A stretch of DNA of 64,000 nucleotides from Armigeres subalbatus (GCF_024139115.2 NC_085139.1:101976158-102040157), one strand, 5' to 3'. Positions 1 to 12,189 are shown, numbered from the stretch's first letter. Notes: generated by a model from the letters alone, not told the origin. Numbers and translations are program-made.

Positions 1-2417
1 ACAAGATAACGTTGAAATGTGTCTAAAAGAGTCGGCGATGTGCGTTTTCACACATGAGCAGAAGCTTATAGTGGAATTAAGTGGGAGATTGATGACGATT
101 ATGAAAATAGTACGTTGCAATGATTTGACACGGATGACGACTTGCCCGAGGTTATCCCAATTGGAGACGCTGTGCTACAGATAAGATTATTTTAACCGCA
201 ATCAATATGAAAATCTGTTTTGTTGATCTGCTGTGGTTTTTTTGTCTCAGTCGATTCTTTGATTGATTTAATGGAATGTTAATCCAAAGAACTCATATTA
301 TTTTGAAGATTTGGTCTGTAGTTGAAAAAAAAATTAACCCGCTGAGACTCTACGTCTACTATAGTATAGTCTATAGACTAATGCAAAAGATTTGATTGGT
401 CCTCGACGGTTGCTGCCTTTATCTATCTACAGACAATACAATAATGGTGTCGCTCAATTTTAAACACAGCAGGAGTCGGTTAAAACAACTTAATTAAAAG
501 ACGGACCCCCCCCCCACTTACAACCCCGCCCCATTGGTCGTTGGTTATGTCCCGTCGATTCAGTACGCACTTCTCGTGCCTATTGATTAGCAAGAAGCAG
601 AAACTACGTCATTGATCACATGCAAAACATGTTGGACGCTCTTGTGCCATTATCTCAACGTTAAAGTCTGGATAAGGGGTGTCGTTAGGTTCTTCTTTGT
701 TGGGAATAATGATTTTTCCCGGGAAAGGATAATTGGACAACCCTATTTTTACTACTGGAGCGATGATCAAGCTCAAGCATCGTCCAGGATAGCGCACCAA
801 TCCCGGATACGGAAACGGTTCGCCAGCTGTGCGAAACTTCCACTCGCACAAAAGGCACAGCCGGCTCCGGTGCGGCCTACAAAGGTAAATTATTTTAAAC
901 TATTTCCCGGTCTAACTTTTATTCGCCGATAAATTTTTATGGAGACGATAAGCATTATCGTCGCTGTCGTTTGGTTGTTGCACAGAGAGAGAAGCGCCAT
1001 CACGAGGCATTGTTGCTTTGCTGCTGCTAGCCGACGATATTTATTCAACAGGACCCAATGAGCAATATTGCCTTTTATCGTTTTCTACACGCAGTTTATT
1101 TAGCGAACGCGGTATGGGGAGGATTGCGATGCGGCAGAAAATGCGTCTAGCGGAGGATTTGATGGGATTTATATTAACAGTGGTTGTTCGGTGGACTACT
1201 GTTCTCGGAGTTGGATTAATTAGCTACGGATTTATTGACACTGGTTATATTTATCGTGCGTTCTTAATTCTGATTCGGTAGTTAAAATGTCAACAATGAT
1301 TTTCAAATGATTTGATTTCCAATTTGACTTCAAGCATTGTGGAATTAGGTATTAGGTTTTTAGGCTAAGCACAGTGATATTACAGCATGTACTTTTCAAT
1401 TAAAGGGTACTGTCACTGTGTTAAGTGTCATCAAAAATTTACCTTCCTTCTGAACGTTAAGCACTATGAATGAATTTTCAAAACTGCGCACATGGCGATC
1501 GAACACGTGTGCGCTAAATCCGTTGCGCATATTCATACAAGAGAAAAGAGCGAGGAAGAAGAGAGAGTTTATATGAACGCTAAATTGAAGCTGCACAGCA
1601 ACTGCTCACAAAAGTTTGGTTTTGAAGCAGTTCTACAGCAGCCTTTCCGTTTACTTATTATTTAGTATACGAGAAAGGGAAAAACAACATTAATATGGCA
1701 TATTACGAACAGGTTTTCAAGAGTAAAACTGTCAAAGCCTCGTATGTCTTATTCTTCCAAATATATACGAAAATTGTGCTGCCTACCAAAATTGTTAGGC
1801 TATTTAACAAATTTATTCTTTTGCACAAACATAAAAAAGCATGAAGATACCCATTTTGACATATCTACATATACACAGGTGCTAAGAAACAAAATGTTGA
1901 GAGAATGTTGCTCCGCTCGAGTGCCTTCAATCGAGTGAGAGAGTTTAGTCCAATCATTATTTTTATCACTTTTGCGTTTTCTCGTAGTTTTTACTTAGTT
2001 CTGCTTCTTTCTGTATGTAGGTGAGCGTCGTTAATAGCAGATGACTGAAGAAGGTTTATTCAAGAAGATGATACGACTGCTTGAATTTTATCTGTGTTGA
2101 CTGCCCCCCCGATGGATGGACAATGTGCGCGGAAAAATATGTCTCCGATTAGCCGGAGATTGGTCAGTATTGATTTATTGACCTTAGTCGCATCATCACC
2201 ATCGTCAGACATTAGTCATACACGCTATTCTATGGCCTCCGCCACCGTCGTCACGATTTCTTCCTTTCTATTATATTTTTGTTGATGACGGTAACCTCGG
2301 TACGAAAGCACTGCCAATTGAAACAAGATTCGAGATTCTCGGAAATATTGTATTACTAACAACCCTGGGCCTCACTAAACATATCGTTTTGCCTTTCACG
2401 TATACTATATATACTAA
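1..2417. other. Noncoding, mostly unique AT-rich DNA
   Basis: I see no supportable gene here. Open frames are short, overlap on both strands and show no recognisable domain. Visible details are a run of eleven C residues at 505-515, a short C run near 2103, and a small imperfect inverted repeat (CACAGTGA / TCACTGTG arms) around 1370-1422. It could be intergenic or intronic. Confidence 0.5.
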
Positions 2418-2676
2418 GGCTCTGTCTCATTTGGAGAATTAAACTTAAAAGTGACAGTTCGAAAATTAGCAAATAACCCAGTCATAAGAATGGCTGGTGC
2501 TACCCAGCAATTCCAATAAGACATCGATGCAAAATGATTCGATATCTGTCAAAAGTAATCTTGCTCTGCGAGCAGGGTTATTTGATAATTATTGAAATGT
2601 CACTTTTAAGTTTAATTTCAGTTTAATTCTCCAAATGAGACAGACCCTAAGTATACGTAAAGGCTATCGTTATCGT
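2383..2676. repeat. Short inverted repeat hosting a nested MITE
   Basis: Arms of about 25 bp with the core GCCTTT(C)ACGTATAC are seen at about 2386-2405 and, inverted, at about 2651-2676. The element at 2418-2647 lies between them. Removing it leaves a short imperfect palindrome, so this looks like a small older foldback sequence that received a second insertion. Confidence 0.4.
2418..2647. mobile_element. MITE with GGSTCTGTCTC termini, Harbinger-like
   Basis: A 230-bp element begins GGCTCTGTCTCATTTGGAG and ends with the inverted copy of GGGTCTGTCTCATTTGGAG. The match continues through GAATTAAAC, and after a 12-bp offset the inner arms also pair (AAACTTAAAAGTGACA). It is flanked on both sides by TAA (2415-2417 and 2648-2650), fitting the 3-bp TWA target duplications typical of PIF/Harbinger elements. 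There is no transposase, so it is non-autonomous. Family assignment rests on target site and termini only. Confidence 0.6.
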
Positions 2677-3886
2677 AACCTCCGAGTTGGCACGCTGCCT
2701 CTCGGAGGCAAATCCATCAGTTGAAGTCATCAAGCAGTTGTTCTTTATTCGTCTGGATCCTGGAGAATGTTAACACAACGTAGGGTCGTCCCACCCTGGA
2801 CGAAACATTCAAAACACTCCAAAACCGATTTTTTGATAAAAGGCTCGGAGACCCATATACGTATACCAATCGACTCAGCTCGACGAATTGAGGTGATGTC
2901 TGTATGTGTGTATGTATGTATGTGTGTGTACAAAAAAATGTAAGACACTGTTTTTGTACTTAACCTTATCCGATTCGCTTGCAATAGGTTGCATTCGACG
3001 CGAAATCCTTCCTAATTTTGTTAATAATTTTAGTAATTCGCTATTGAAAATTGGCCCAATCGGCCATTGCATTCCGGAGTTATTAAAAAAACATTGTTTT
3101 TTTCCCCATTTTTCCCATGATTTGTTTTTTAAACTGCTGCAATGCATTCAAATGAACGCAAATACTGAATCTATCTCCCTAAAGTTCAATTTTGACCTCT
3201 CTTATGTGCTTTTCTTGTTACTCTTTTGTGTTTTCTTGTTTTATAATACACAAGAAATGCACCATCACCGCTGGGTGGATTATTCTGTTTTTTTTTATCG
3301 GAACACTTTTTTTCGGGGTTCATCGTTTTTTTTTCTTGTTGGATACCCCAATCACTGAGACCATTTGTTAGATCTATTGTGAATGTGATATTTGCCCCAT
3401 TTGATGTCGCTTGGTCAAGTTGAGTAATCATTACTATATGTAGAGCAACTGCAACACGTAGCAGCGTTATCCAAATGATTCCGATAAATTGTACTTACTA
3501 CCGTATTGGGACTTATTCTCCAATTAGAACTTCGACTCAGGAGGCACGTTCCCCTAAATTAGGAAGATTTGTGCCAATTAGGTAGAAAAGGAGAATGGAA
3601 CAGGTTTCTAGGGCAGAAGCCTTAGACCTGGGAGGGAGCTCTCGATACTACACATCAAATTAAATATATACTGTCGTCATGCAACAAGTAAATTTTTAAC
3701 AAGAAAAAACAATCAACGTAGGCGCCACATGAAATGACTAAATTTTGTTTTGCGTGTTATTGTTGTTATATTGCCTTCAAAAATTTGCTTGTCGAGAGTT
3801 TCGTTTCGGCTCACACTGACAGCTAGATTTCGGCTCGGCTTGACACACACATTTTTCGTATCTGTTTCTCCCTCCCAGCCTTAGAC
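2651..3886. other. Noncoding DNA with a TG-rich microsatellite
   Basis: A TGTATG/TGTG microsatellite lies at 2901-2930. The rest is AT-rich with homopolymer T and A runs. The longest open frame (about 150 codons from 2906) runs through the microsatellite and T-runs and resembles no protein I recognise. No gene is supported. Confidence 0.45.
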
Positions 3887-5947
3887 CATCGGTGCTCAAC
3901 CTGGGGTACATGTACCCCTGGGGGTACCTTCGCTGGCCCCAGGGGGTACCTCTGATAAAAATCCGTAATGGCGTATGTATCACAATTCCGACGAAACTGT
4001 ATTATTAAGTTTTGAGATTTTTTTGTTCTAAAACTTTCTATCGTACATGATACGCATGGCGATCAATAAATCGAAGATTTTTCAATTCTGGTCACCACAA
4101 TCAGGACTGTAGGACAAACGATGAAAAATACAACAGACTTGGAACCTTCGTTTCAAGAGGCTCGGAAGACTTCTTATAAGAGACTTGGAAGCCTCATTGT
4201 AAGAAGCTTGGAAGCTCCCTTCAAGAGGCTCGAGATTTTTCTTTCCAAGAAATTCATATCAAAAGAGTCGATAATCTTCTTTCCAGAGGATCGTAAACCT
4301 CCATTCTAGAGGCTGTGAATGCCCGGAAGCCTCATTTTAGGAGGGTGAGAAACATCTCTTCAAGAGGCTTGTAAGCCTCTTTTCAATATACTCCTTTCAA
4401 GAGGCTCGGAAGCCTCTTTTTAAGAGGCTCGGAAGCTTCCTTTCAAGAGGCTCGGAAGCCTCCTTTCAAGAGGCTCGGAAGCCTCCTTTCAAGAGGCTCA
4501 GAAGTCTCCTTTCAAGAGGCTCGGAAGTCTCCTTTCAAGAGGCTCGGAAGTCTCCTTTCAAGAGGCTCAGAAGCCTCTTTTCAAGAGGCTCAGAAGCCTC
4601 TTTTCAAGAGGCTCAGAAGCCTCCTTTCAAGAGGCTCGGAAGCCTCCTTTCAAGAGTCTCAGAAGCCTCCTTTCAAGAGGCTCGGAAGCCTCCTTTCAAG
4701 AGGCTCTCTGGAAGCCCTCCTTTCAAGAGGCCTCAGAAGCCTCCTTTCAAGAGGCTCGAAGCCTCCTTTCAAGAGGCTCAGAAGCCTCCTTTCAAGAGAG
4801 TCTGGAAGTCTCCTTTCAAGAGGCTCGGAAGTCTCCTTTCAAGAGGCTCAAGCCTCCTTTCAAGAGGCTCAGAAGCCTCCTTTCAAGAGGCTCAGAGCCT
4901 CCTTTCAAGAGGCTCGGAAGCCTCCTTTCAAGAGCCTCGGTAGCCTGCTTTCAAGAGGCTCAGGAAGTCTCCCTTTCAAGAGGCCTCAGAAGCCTCCTTT
5001 CAAGAGGCTCAGAAGCCTCCTTTCAAGAGGCCTCAGAAGCCTCCTTTCAAGAGGCTCAGAAGCCTCCTTTCAAGAGGCTCAGAAGCCTCCTTTCAAGAGG
5101 CCTCAGAGCCTCCTTTCAAGAGGCTCAAGCCTCCTTTCAAGAGGCTCAGAAGCCTCCTTTCAAGAGGCTCAGAAGCCTCCTTTCAAGAGGCTCAAGCCTC
5201 CTTTCAAGAGGCCTCAAAGCCTCCTTTCAAGAGGCCTGGAAGCCTCCTTTCAAGAGGCTCAAGCCTCCTTTCAAGAGGCCTCAGGAAGCCACCTTTCAAG
5301 AGGCTCAGAAGCCTCCTTTCAAGAGGCTCAGAAGCCTTTTTTCAAGAGGCTCAGAAGCCTCCTTTCAAGAGGCTCAGAAGCCTCCTTTCAAGAGACTCAG
5401 AAGCCTCCTTTCAAGAGGCTCAGAAGCCTCCTTTCAAGAGGCTCGGAAACCTCCTTTCAAGAGGCTCAAAACCTCCTTTCAAGAGGCTCAAAGCCTCCTT
5501 TCAAGAGGCTCGGAAGCCTCCTTTCAAGTGGCTCGGAAGCCTCTTTTCAAGAAGCTCGGAAGCCTCCTGAAAAAAGAGCCTGAAAAGCGTCCTATCTTAA
5601 TGCTTAGAAGCATGCGCAGAGACCCTTTTCAAGAAGCTTGGAATTCTTGTATCAAAGAGGCACGGAGTCCTACTTTCACGATGATTGGGAGCCTCGTTCC
5701 AAGTTGCTTGGAGGCCTCTTAAAATTCTCAAAGACTTGTAGGAAGCTTGATCTATGAACTTAGTTTGAATTGCGAAATTTCGAGGAATGAAAAAAAATCA
5801 GACATGTCTCTGGAGAGCCATGTGTCCCGTTAGTTTTCTATTCTGTTTATAATAATATATCTCATTTACAGCGAAAAAAAAGCGGGTACCTCAATAAAAA
5901 CATAAGTTCGAAGGGGTACCAGTCAAGAAAAAGGTTGAGAGCCGCTG
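3887..5947. mobile_element. Non-autonomous hAT transposon (copy A) with internal minisatellite
   Basis: The left end is CATCGGTGCTCAACCTGGGG and the right end is the inverted AAAGGTTGAGAGCCGCTG, which fit the CAGCGGTTCTCAACCT-type termini of many hAT elements. The flanks are CCTTAGAC (3879-3886) and CCCTAGAC (5948-5955), an 8-bp target duplication with one mismatch, as expected for hAT. GGGGTACC motifs lie just inside both ends. There is no transposase frame. The interior from about 4136 is a 23-bp minisatellite. This copy keeps the uninterrupted site (about 3998-4018) where its relatives downstream carry a LINE. Confidence 0.8.
4136..5722 (+). repeat. 23-bp minisatellite inside hAT copy A
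   Basis: The monomer is close to CCTCCTTTCAAGAGGCTCGG plus AAG, tandemly repeated about 60 times. The array is dense at 4381-5545 and degenerate at both ends. Indels of 1-3 bp in the middle (4700-5300) break any reading frame. Each monomer contains the inverted pair GAGGCT / AGCCTC and could fold into a hairpin. Short open frames here reflect the repeat, not a gene. Confidence 0.9.
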
Positions 5948-6450
5948 CCCTAGACGAAGTCTTTTGAATGTTTTAAAGACGGAGCACAGAGTAGACTATA
6001 AAAACAACGTGTTAACTAAATCCTTATAGGTGTGTGGGACTAGGCAATTAAAAACGTTGTCAAATAGAAAAGCAGAAGACGATACAACTGATACATTTTG
6101 TGAACGCAATATGCGTAGCATTTAAGCGATCATTTATAAGAGTTGCAAATCTGGCTTTGTACATCAAACGAAGTTCTTATCTGTTTGAAAATAAAAAGAC
6201 TATATTGAAACAATATTAATTGAAAAATGCCTAAACAGGCAGAACAATTAATATATATATAGAAAAATAATGTGAACCAAATGGGCTTAGATTTATTTAA
6301 GTACTTAGTAAATATATTGTCTATAACTTATTCTTGACTCAAATAAGACTAGAAATGCAAAACGGTATCTATTGAAGAGCATTTGAAGCTATACATAAAA
6401 TACACTGATTAAATCGCACTATGCGAATACATATGAGTTAACATTTACAG
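5948..6450. repeat. Flank duplicated at 10214-10717
   Basis: This 0.5-kb AT-rich noncoding segment between hAT copies recurs 4,266-4,267 bp downstream. The first 380 bp are nearly identical, with a 2-bp insertion (CGAGAAG) in the second copy. The stretch 6335-6440 is clearly more diverged. It holds no gene. Confidence 0.85.
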
Positions 6451-7081
6451 CAGCGGTTCTCAGCCTGGGGTACTTTCGCCGGGCCCGGGGGGTACCTCGG
6501 ACAAAAATGCATAATGGCGGATGAATTACAATTTTATTAAAAAGTTATTAATGAAGTTTTGATGGCACGGGAAATGCTGGGTAAAGCGTATCATTGGTAC
6601 TTCGCGTACCTGAAGGAATAAAATAGACCCCATCTCGCGGTCCTTAGCCTCTTACCCAGCAACTCCTATCCCTACCTCCTCGTGATGCTGGCTGTGATAC
6701 GCGCAACCTTAGGGATGATCGGGTTACCAATGGTCGTATGCTGCCAAGGAAGGGGGAGGGGGGTTTGGGGGTTGCTCCTCTTCGGAGGTCCAAATCTTAA
6801 TGAGCATCTGTTCTCCATGTCAGGATCGGCTCACAACAGCGTCTGTTCTCCATGTTAGGGACGTCTGAATCAGCCGGGCTGATCATCGTCCAAGTGCCAG
6901 CGAGTGAAAATGTGCACCATGATCCACCGGAAATAAGGATGAATGGTCCTCCGAAAATTTAGGGGGTTTGGTGTCAGGCCCTGCAAGCCAGCCTTTAAAT
7001 ACATACGAAACGAGCAATCAACAAGAGAGTACGGACCGGAACCATCGGTGAAGACCACTGCGACGAAAAGGGACTAGCGAT

Positions 7082-7800
7082 TGGAAACTCGGTTCGTGGA
7101 ACTGCAAATCTCTCAACTTCATTGGGAGCACACGCATACTCGCCGATGTGCTCAAGGACCGTGGATTAGCATCGTAATGCTGCAGGAGTTTTGTTGGAAG
7201 GGATCAATGGTGCGAACGTTTAGAGGTAATCATACTATCTACCAGATCTGCGGCAACACATGAGCTGGCAACGCCTTTCATAGTGATGAGCGATATGCAA
7301 AGGCGCGTGATCGGGTGGTGGCCGATCAACGAGAGAATGTGCAGGTTGAGGATCAAAGGCCGGTTCTTCAACTTCAGCATAATCAACGTCCATAGCCCAC
7401 ACTTCCGGGAGCAATTGATGATGATAAGGACGCATTCTACGCGCAGCTGGAACGTGAGTCCGACAGCTGCCCAAGCCACGACGTCAAAATCATCATAGGA
7501 GATTTGAACGCTCAGGTTGGCCAAGAGGAGGAGTTTACGATTAATTGATTTTTCCGCCTCCAAGAATATGGCCATTCGCAGCACCTACTTCCAACACAGC
7601 CTCTTCTCCACTGCAGACAGAATCACAAATCACGTTCTGATTGATGGACGGCACTTCTGCGACATTATCGACGTCAAGACATATCGTGGCGCCAACATCG
7701 ACTCTGACTGGTGATGGTTAAACTGCGCCCAAAACTATCCGTCATCAACAATGTTCGGTACCATCGACCGCCGCGGTACGACCTAGAGCGACTAAAGCAA
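7082..7800 (+). pseudogene. LINE endonuclease remnant (unit 1)
   Basis: The APE-type endonuclease starts with a WKLGSWNC-like opening at 7082. It continues in shifting frames through LQEF, an IINVHSPH-like stretch (about 7380-7405), IIGDLNAQVG (about 7490-7525) and an ITNHVLIDGRHF-like stretch (about 7620-7660). The family's role is to nick the chromosomal target for target-primed reverse transcription. At least three frameshifts separate these motifs: a 3-bp difference near 7192 with a shift near 7258, a gap after GQEEEF near 7535, and a lost segment near 7708 where the final SDH motif should be. It cannot encode an active enzyme. Confidence 0.8.
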
Positions 7801-7925
7801 CCTGATGTTGCCACTCTATACGCGCAGCATCTCGAGGCAGCCGGAAGAGGGTGAGCTCGATGGGGCCCCTCTAGAGGACTGCTGGAATACAGTCAAAGCA
7901 GTCAGCGGAGAACAACGTCGGGTAT

Positions 7926-9517
7926 ATGGGACGAAGTCGACAGAACGATTGTTTCGAAGAAGAGTGCAGACAGATTCTGGAGGAGAAGGACGCAGCGTGG
8001 GCGGTCGCGGTGCAGCAAGGTACCCGACCAAACATGGAACGTTATAGACGGAAGCGGAGACAACAGACCCGCCTTTTTCAGGAGAAGAAACGCCGCCTGG
8101 AAGAAGCGGGGTGCGAGAACAGCTGTGCCGTTCTCAAGAAACACGCAAGTTCTACCAGAAGCTCAACGCATCCCGCAAAGGCTTCGTGCCGCGAGCCGAA
8201 ATGTGCTGGGATAAGGATGGGAGCATCTTGACGGACGAACGTGTGGTGATCGAAAGATGGAAGCAGCACTACAAGGAACATTTTGAATGGTGCTGACTGC
8301 TGAGAGTACAGGCAGTGAAAGTCAAGGCAGCGGAGGAGATGACTACGTCAGTTTAGCGGACGATGGAAGCCAACCAGCCAACCAGGGGAAGTTAAGGATG
8401 CCATCCAACAGCTAAAGACCAGTGAAGCAGCTATTAAGGATGGTATCGGAGCTGAGCTCATCAAAATGGGCCCGGAAAAGCTAGCCACTCACCTGCACAA
8501 ACTGATATTCAGAATCTGGGAAACTGAACAGCTACCGGTGGAGTGGAAGGAAGGGGTTATATGCCCCATCTACAAGAAAGGTGACAAGGTGGAGTGTAAA
8601 ACTTTCCTTAATGCCGCCTACAAAGTGATATCATCCCAGATCATCTTCCGTCGTCTGTCATCATTAGTGAACGAGTTCGTGGGGAGTTATCAAGCCGGCT
8701 TCGCTGACGGCCGCTCGACAACGGACCAGATATTTACTGTACGGCAAATCCTTCAAAAATGCCGTGAATACCAGGTCCCAACGCACCATCTGTTCGTTAA
8801 TTTCAAGGCGACATACGACAGTATAGACCGCGTAGAGCAATGGAAATTTATGGACGAGAACAAGCTTCTCAGGGACTGATCAAAGCAACGGTGGATGGTG
8901 TGCAAAACTGTGTAAAGATTTCGGGCGAACACTCCAGTTCGGTCGAATCGCGCCGGGGACTAAGACAAGGTGATGGACTTTCGTGCCTGTTGTTCAACAT
9001 TGCGCTAGAAGGTGTTATGCGGAGAGCCGGGTGTAACAGCCGGGGTACGATTTTCAACAGATCCAGACATGGACATTGTCGGCCGAACATTTGCAAAGGT
9101 GGCAGAACTGTACACTCGCCTGAAACGTGAAGCAACAAAAGTTGGACTGGTGGTGAATGCGTCAAAGACAAAGTACATGCTTGTGGGCGGAACCGAGCGC
9201 GACAGGGCCCGCCTGGGAAGCAGTGTTACGATAGACAGGGATGTCGATGAATTCGTCTACCCTGGATCCTTGCTAACGGCTGATAACACTGTTAGTCGTG
9301 AAATACGAAGGCGCATCATCTATGGAAGTCGGGGCTACTACGGGCTCCAGAAGAAACTACAGTCAAAACAAATTCAAGACCGCACCAAATGTGTCATGTA
9401 CAAAACGCTGAAAAGACCAGTAGTCCTCTTCGGACATGAAACAGGGATAATGCTCAAGGAGGACTTGCAAGCACTATTCGAGAGACGGGCGCTTGGGACC
9501 ATCACGAGGATGGAGAG
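7926..9517 (+). pseudogene. LINE linker and reverse transcriptase remnant (unit 1)
   Basis: The linker (EEECRQILEEKDAAWAV, from about 7945) is followed by SRKGFVPRAEMCWDKDGS. The RT core has PIYKKGDKVECK (near 8560-8600), GSYQAGFADGRSTTDQIF (8683-8740), HHLFVNFKATYDSIDR (8785-8832) and GLRQGDGLSCLLFN (8956-8997). Compared with unit 2, FVDFKAAYD has become FVNFKATYD, which changes a usual catalytic-site aspartate. The FADD-box segment is deleted at about 9066, and about 11 bp are missing near 8870. The frame then runs out into minisatellite. It is dead as an enzyme. Confidence 0.85.
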
Positions 9518-9990
9518 CCTCCTTTCAAGAGACTCGGAAGCCTCCTTTCAAGAGGCTCGGAAGCCCCTTCAAGAGGCTCGGAAACCTCCTTTCAAGAGGC
9601 TCGGAAGCGTTCTTCAAAAGGCTCGAAGCCTCCTTTCAAGAGGCTGGAAGCCTCCTTTCAAGAGACTCAGAAACCTCCTTTCAAGAGGCTCGGAAGCCTC
9701 CTTTCAAGTGGCACGGAAATCTCCTTTCAAGTGGCACGGAAAACTCCTTTCAAGAGGCTCGGAAGCCTCCTTTCAAGAGGCTCGGAAGCCTCTTTTCAAG
9801 AGGCTCTGAAGCCTCCTTTCAAGAAGTTCAGAAGCCTCCTGAAAAAAGAGGCAGAAAAGCGTCCTATCTTAATGCTTAGAAGCATGCTCAGAGACCCCTT
9901 TCAATAAGCTTGGAATTCTTGTATCAAAGAGGCACGGAGTCCTACTTTCAGGATGATTGGCAGCCTCGTTTCAAGTTGCTTGGAGGCCTC
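9518..9990 (+). repeat. 23-bp minisatellite, short copy joined to LINE
   Basis: About 16 monomers of the array found in hAT copy A follow the LINE breakpoint directly. They lead into the same degenerate tail (GCGTCCTATCTTAATGCTTA at about 9858) found in copy A at about 5588. This array is much shorter than the one at 4136-5722. Confidence 0.85.
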
Positions 9991-10213
9991 TTAAAATTCT
10001 CAAAGACTTGTAGGAAGCTTGATCTATGAACTTAGTTTGAATTGCGAAATTTCGAGGAATGAAAAAATCAGACATGTCTCTGGAGAGCCATGTGTCCTGT
10101 TAGTTTTCTATTCTGTTTATAATAATATATCTCATTTACAGCGAAAAAAGGGGTACCTCAATAAAACATAAGTTCGAAGGGGTACCAGTCAAGAAAAAGG
10201 TTGAGAACCGCTG

Positions 10214-10717
10214 CCCTAGACGAGAAGTCTTTTGAATGTTTTAAAGACGGAGCACAGAGTAGACTATAAAAACAACGTGTTAACTAAATCCTTATAGGTG
10301 TGTGGGACTAGGCAATTAAAAACGTTGTCAAATAGAAAAGCAGAAGACGATACAACTGATACATTTTGTGAACGCAATATGCGTAGCATTTAAGCGATCA
10401 TTTATAAGAGTTGCAAATCTGGCTTTGTACATCAAACGAAGTTCTTATCTGTTTGAAAATAAAAAGACTATATTGAAACAATATTAATTGAAAATGCCTA
10501 AACAGGCAGAACAATTAATATATATATAGAAAAATAATGTGAACCAAATGGGCTTAGATTTGTTTAAGTACTTAGTAAATATATTGTCTATAACTTATTC
10601 TTGTCGCAAATTAGATTAGAAATCCAAAACGGTATCTATTGAATAGCGTTTGAAGCGAAGCATAAAGTACACTGATTAAATCGCACAAAGCAAAAACATA
10701 TGAGTTACCATTTACAG
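10214..10717. repeat. Second copy of the 0.5-kb flank
   Basis: Matches 5948-6450 and sits in the same position relative to the hAT right end on its left and a hAT left end on its right. It is noncoding. Confidence 0.85.
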
Positions 10718-11348
10718 CAGCGGTTCTCAGCCTGGGGTACTTTCGCCGGGCCCGGGGGGTACCTCGGACAAAAATGCATAATGGCGGATGAATTACCATT
10801 TTATTACCAAGTTATTAATGAAGTTTTGATGGCCCGGGAAATGCTGGGTAAAGAGTATCATTGGTACTTCGCGTACCTGAAGGAACCAAATAGACCCCAT
10901 CTCGCGGTCCTTAGCCTCTTACCCAGCAACTCCTATCCCTACCTCCTCGTGATGCTGGCTGTGATACGCGCAACCTTAGGGATGATCGGGTTACCAATGG
11001 TCGTATGCTGCCAAGGAAGGGGGAGGGGGGTTTGGGGGTTGCTCCTCTTCGGAGGTCCAAATCTTAATGAGCATCTGTTCTCCATGTCAGGATCGGCTCA
11101 CAACAGCGTCTGTTCTCCATGTTAGGGGCGGCTGAATCAGCCAGGCTGATCATCGTCCAAGTGCCAGCGAGTGAAAATGTGCACCATGATCCACCGGAAA
11201 TAAGGATGAATGGTCCTCCGGAAATTTAGGGGGTTTGGTGTCAGGCCCTGCAAGCCAGCCTTTAAATACATACGAAACGAGCAATCAACAAGAGAGTACG
11301 GACCGGAACCATCGGTGAAGACCACTGCGACGAAAAGGGACTAGCGAT

Positions 11349-12100
11349 TGGAAACTCGGTTCGTGGAACTGCAAATCTCTCAACTTCATTGGGAGCACAC
11401 GCATACTCGCCGATGTGCTCAAGGACCGTGGATTTGGCATCGTAACGCTGCAGGAGTTTTGGAAGGGATCAATGGTGCGAACGTTTAGAGGTAATCATAC
11501 TATCTACCAGAGCTGCGGCAACACACATGAGCTGGGAACACCTTTCATAGTGATGGGCGATATGCAAAGGCGCGTGATCGGGTGGTGGCCGATCAACGAG
11601 AGAATGTGCAGGTTGAGGATCAAAGGCCGGTTCTTCAACTTCAGCATAATCAACGTCCATAGCCCACACTCTGGGAGCACTGATGATGATAAGGACGCAT
11701 TCTACGCGCAGCTGGAACGTGAGTCCGACAGCTGCCCAAGCCACGACGTCAAAATCATCATAGGAGATTTGAACGCTCAGGTTGGCCAAGAGGAGGAGTT
11801 TACGATTAATTGATTTTTCCGCCTCCAAGAATATGGCCATTCGCAGCACCTACTTCCAACACAGCCTCTTCTCCACTGCAGACAGAATCACAAATCACGT
11901 TCTGATTGATGGACGGCACTTCTGCGACATTATTGACGTCAAGACATATCGTGGCGCCAACATCGACTCTGACTGGTGATGGTTAAACTGCGCCCAAAAC
12001 TATCCGTCATCAACAATGTTCGGTACCATCGACCGCCGCGGTACGACCTAGAGCGACTAAAGCAACCTGATGTTGCCACTCCATACGCGCAGCATCTCGA
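11349..12100 (+). pseudogene. LINE endonuclease, frameshifted (unit 2)
   Basis: The APE endonuclease domain is seen as WKLGSWNCKSLNF at 11349, then VLKDRGFGIVTLQEFWKG. An open frame runs to 11813 through ELGTPFIVMGD, NFSIINVHSPH and KIIIGDLNAQVGQEEEF. The frame stops there, and a second frame carries ASKNMAIRSTYFQ and ITNHVLIDGRHF up to TYRGANIDSD. The expected H-Y-L-V after SD is deleted near 11975. This protein would nick target DNA in an active element. At least two indels disable it. No convincing ATG precedes the domain; the upstream sequence (10831-11348) acts as 5' region. Confidence 0.85.
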
Positions 12101-12189
12101 GGCAGCCGGAAGAGGGTGAGCTCGATGGGGCCCTCTAGAGGACTGCTGGAATACAGTCAAAGCAGTCAGCGGAGAACAACGTCGGGTAT

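Larger units (their letters stand above)
6564..9517 (+). mobile_element. RTE-like LINE, unit 1, truncated and decayed
   Basis: The 5' end lies directly after TAATGAAGTTTTGAT (6549-6563), the target sequence that also precedes the unit-2 copy. It encodes remnants of an apurinic endonuclease and a reverse transcriptase, broken by several small indels. The 3' end is missing because the sequence passes into minisatellite at 9517/9518. It is nearly identical to the LINE at 10831-13908 apart from small deletions. RTE-like assignment comes from the endonuclease and RT motifs and the short length. Confidence 0.85.
6451..10213. mobile_element. Chimeric hAT copy B (left end, LINE insert, minisatellite, right end)
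   Basis: It begins CAGCGGTTCTCAGCCTGGGG and ends with the inverted GGTTGAGAACCGCTG. The flanks do not match (ATTTACAG on the left, CCCTAGAC on the right), and the right flank equals that of copy A. The right half is therefore inferred to be a duplicated copy of element A's right end joined to element B's left end. No transposase is present. Confidence 0.75.

Noticed and set aside
2906..3358. 150-codon frame starting in the TG microsatellite
   Set aside because: It runs through microsatellite and poly-T tracts and has no domain.
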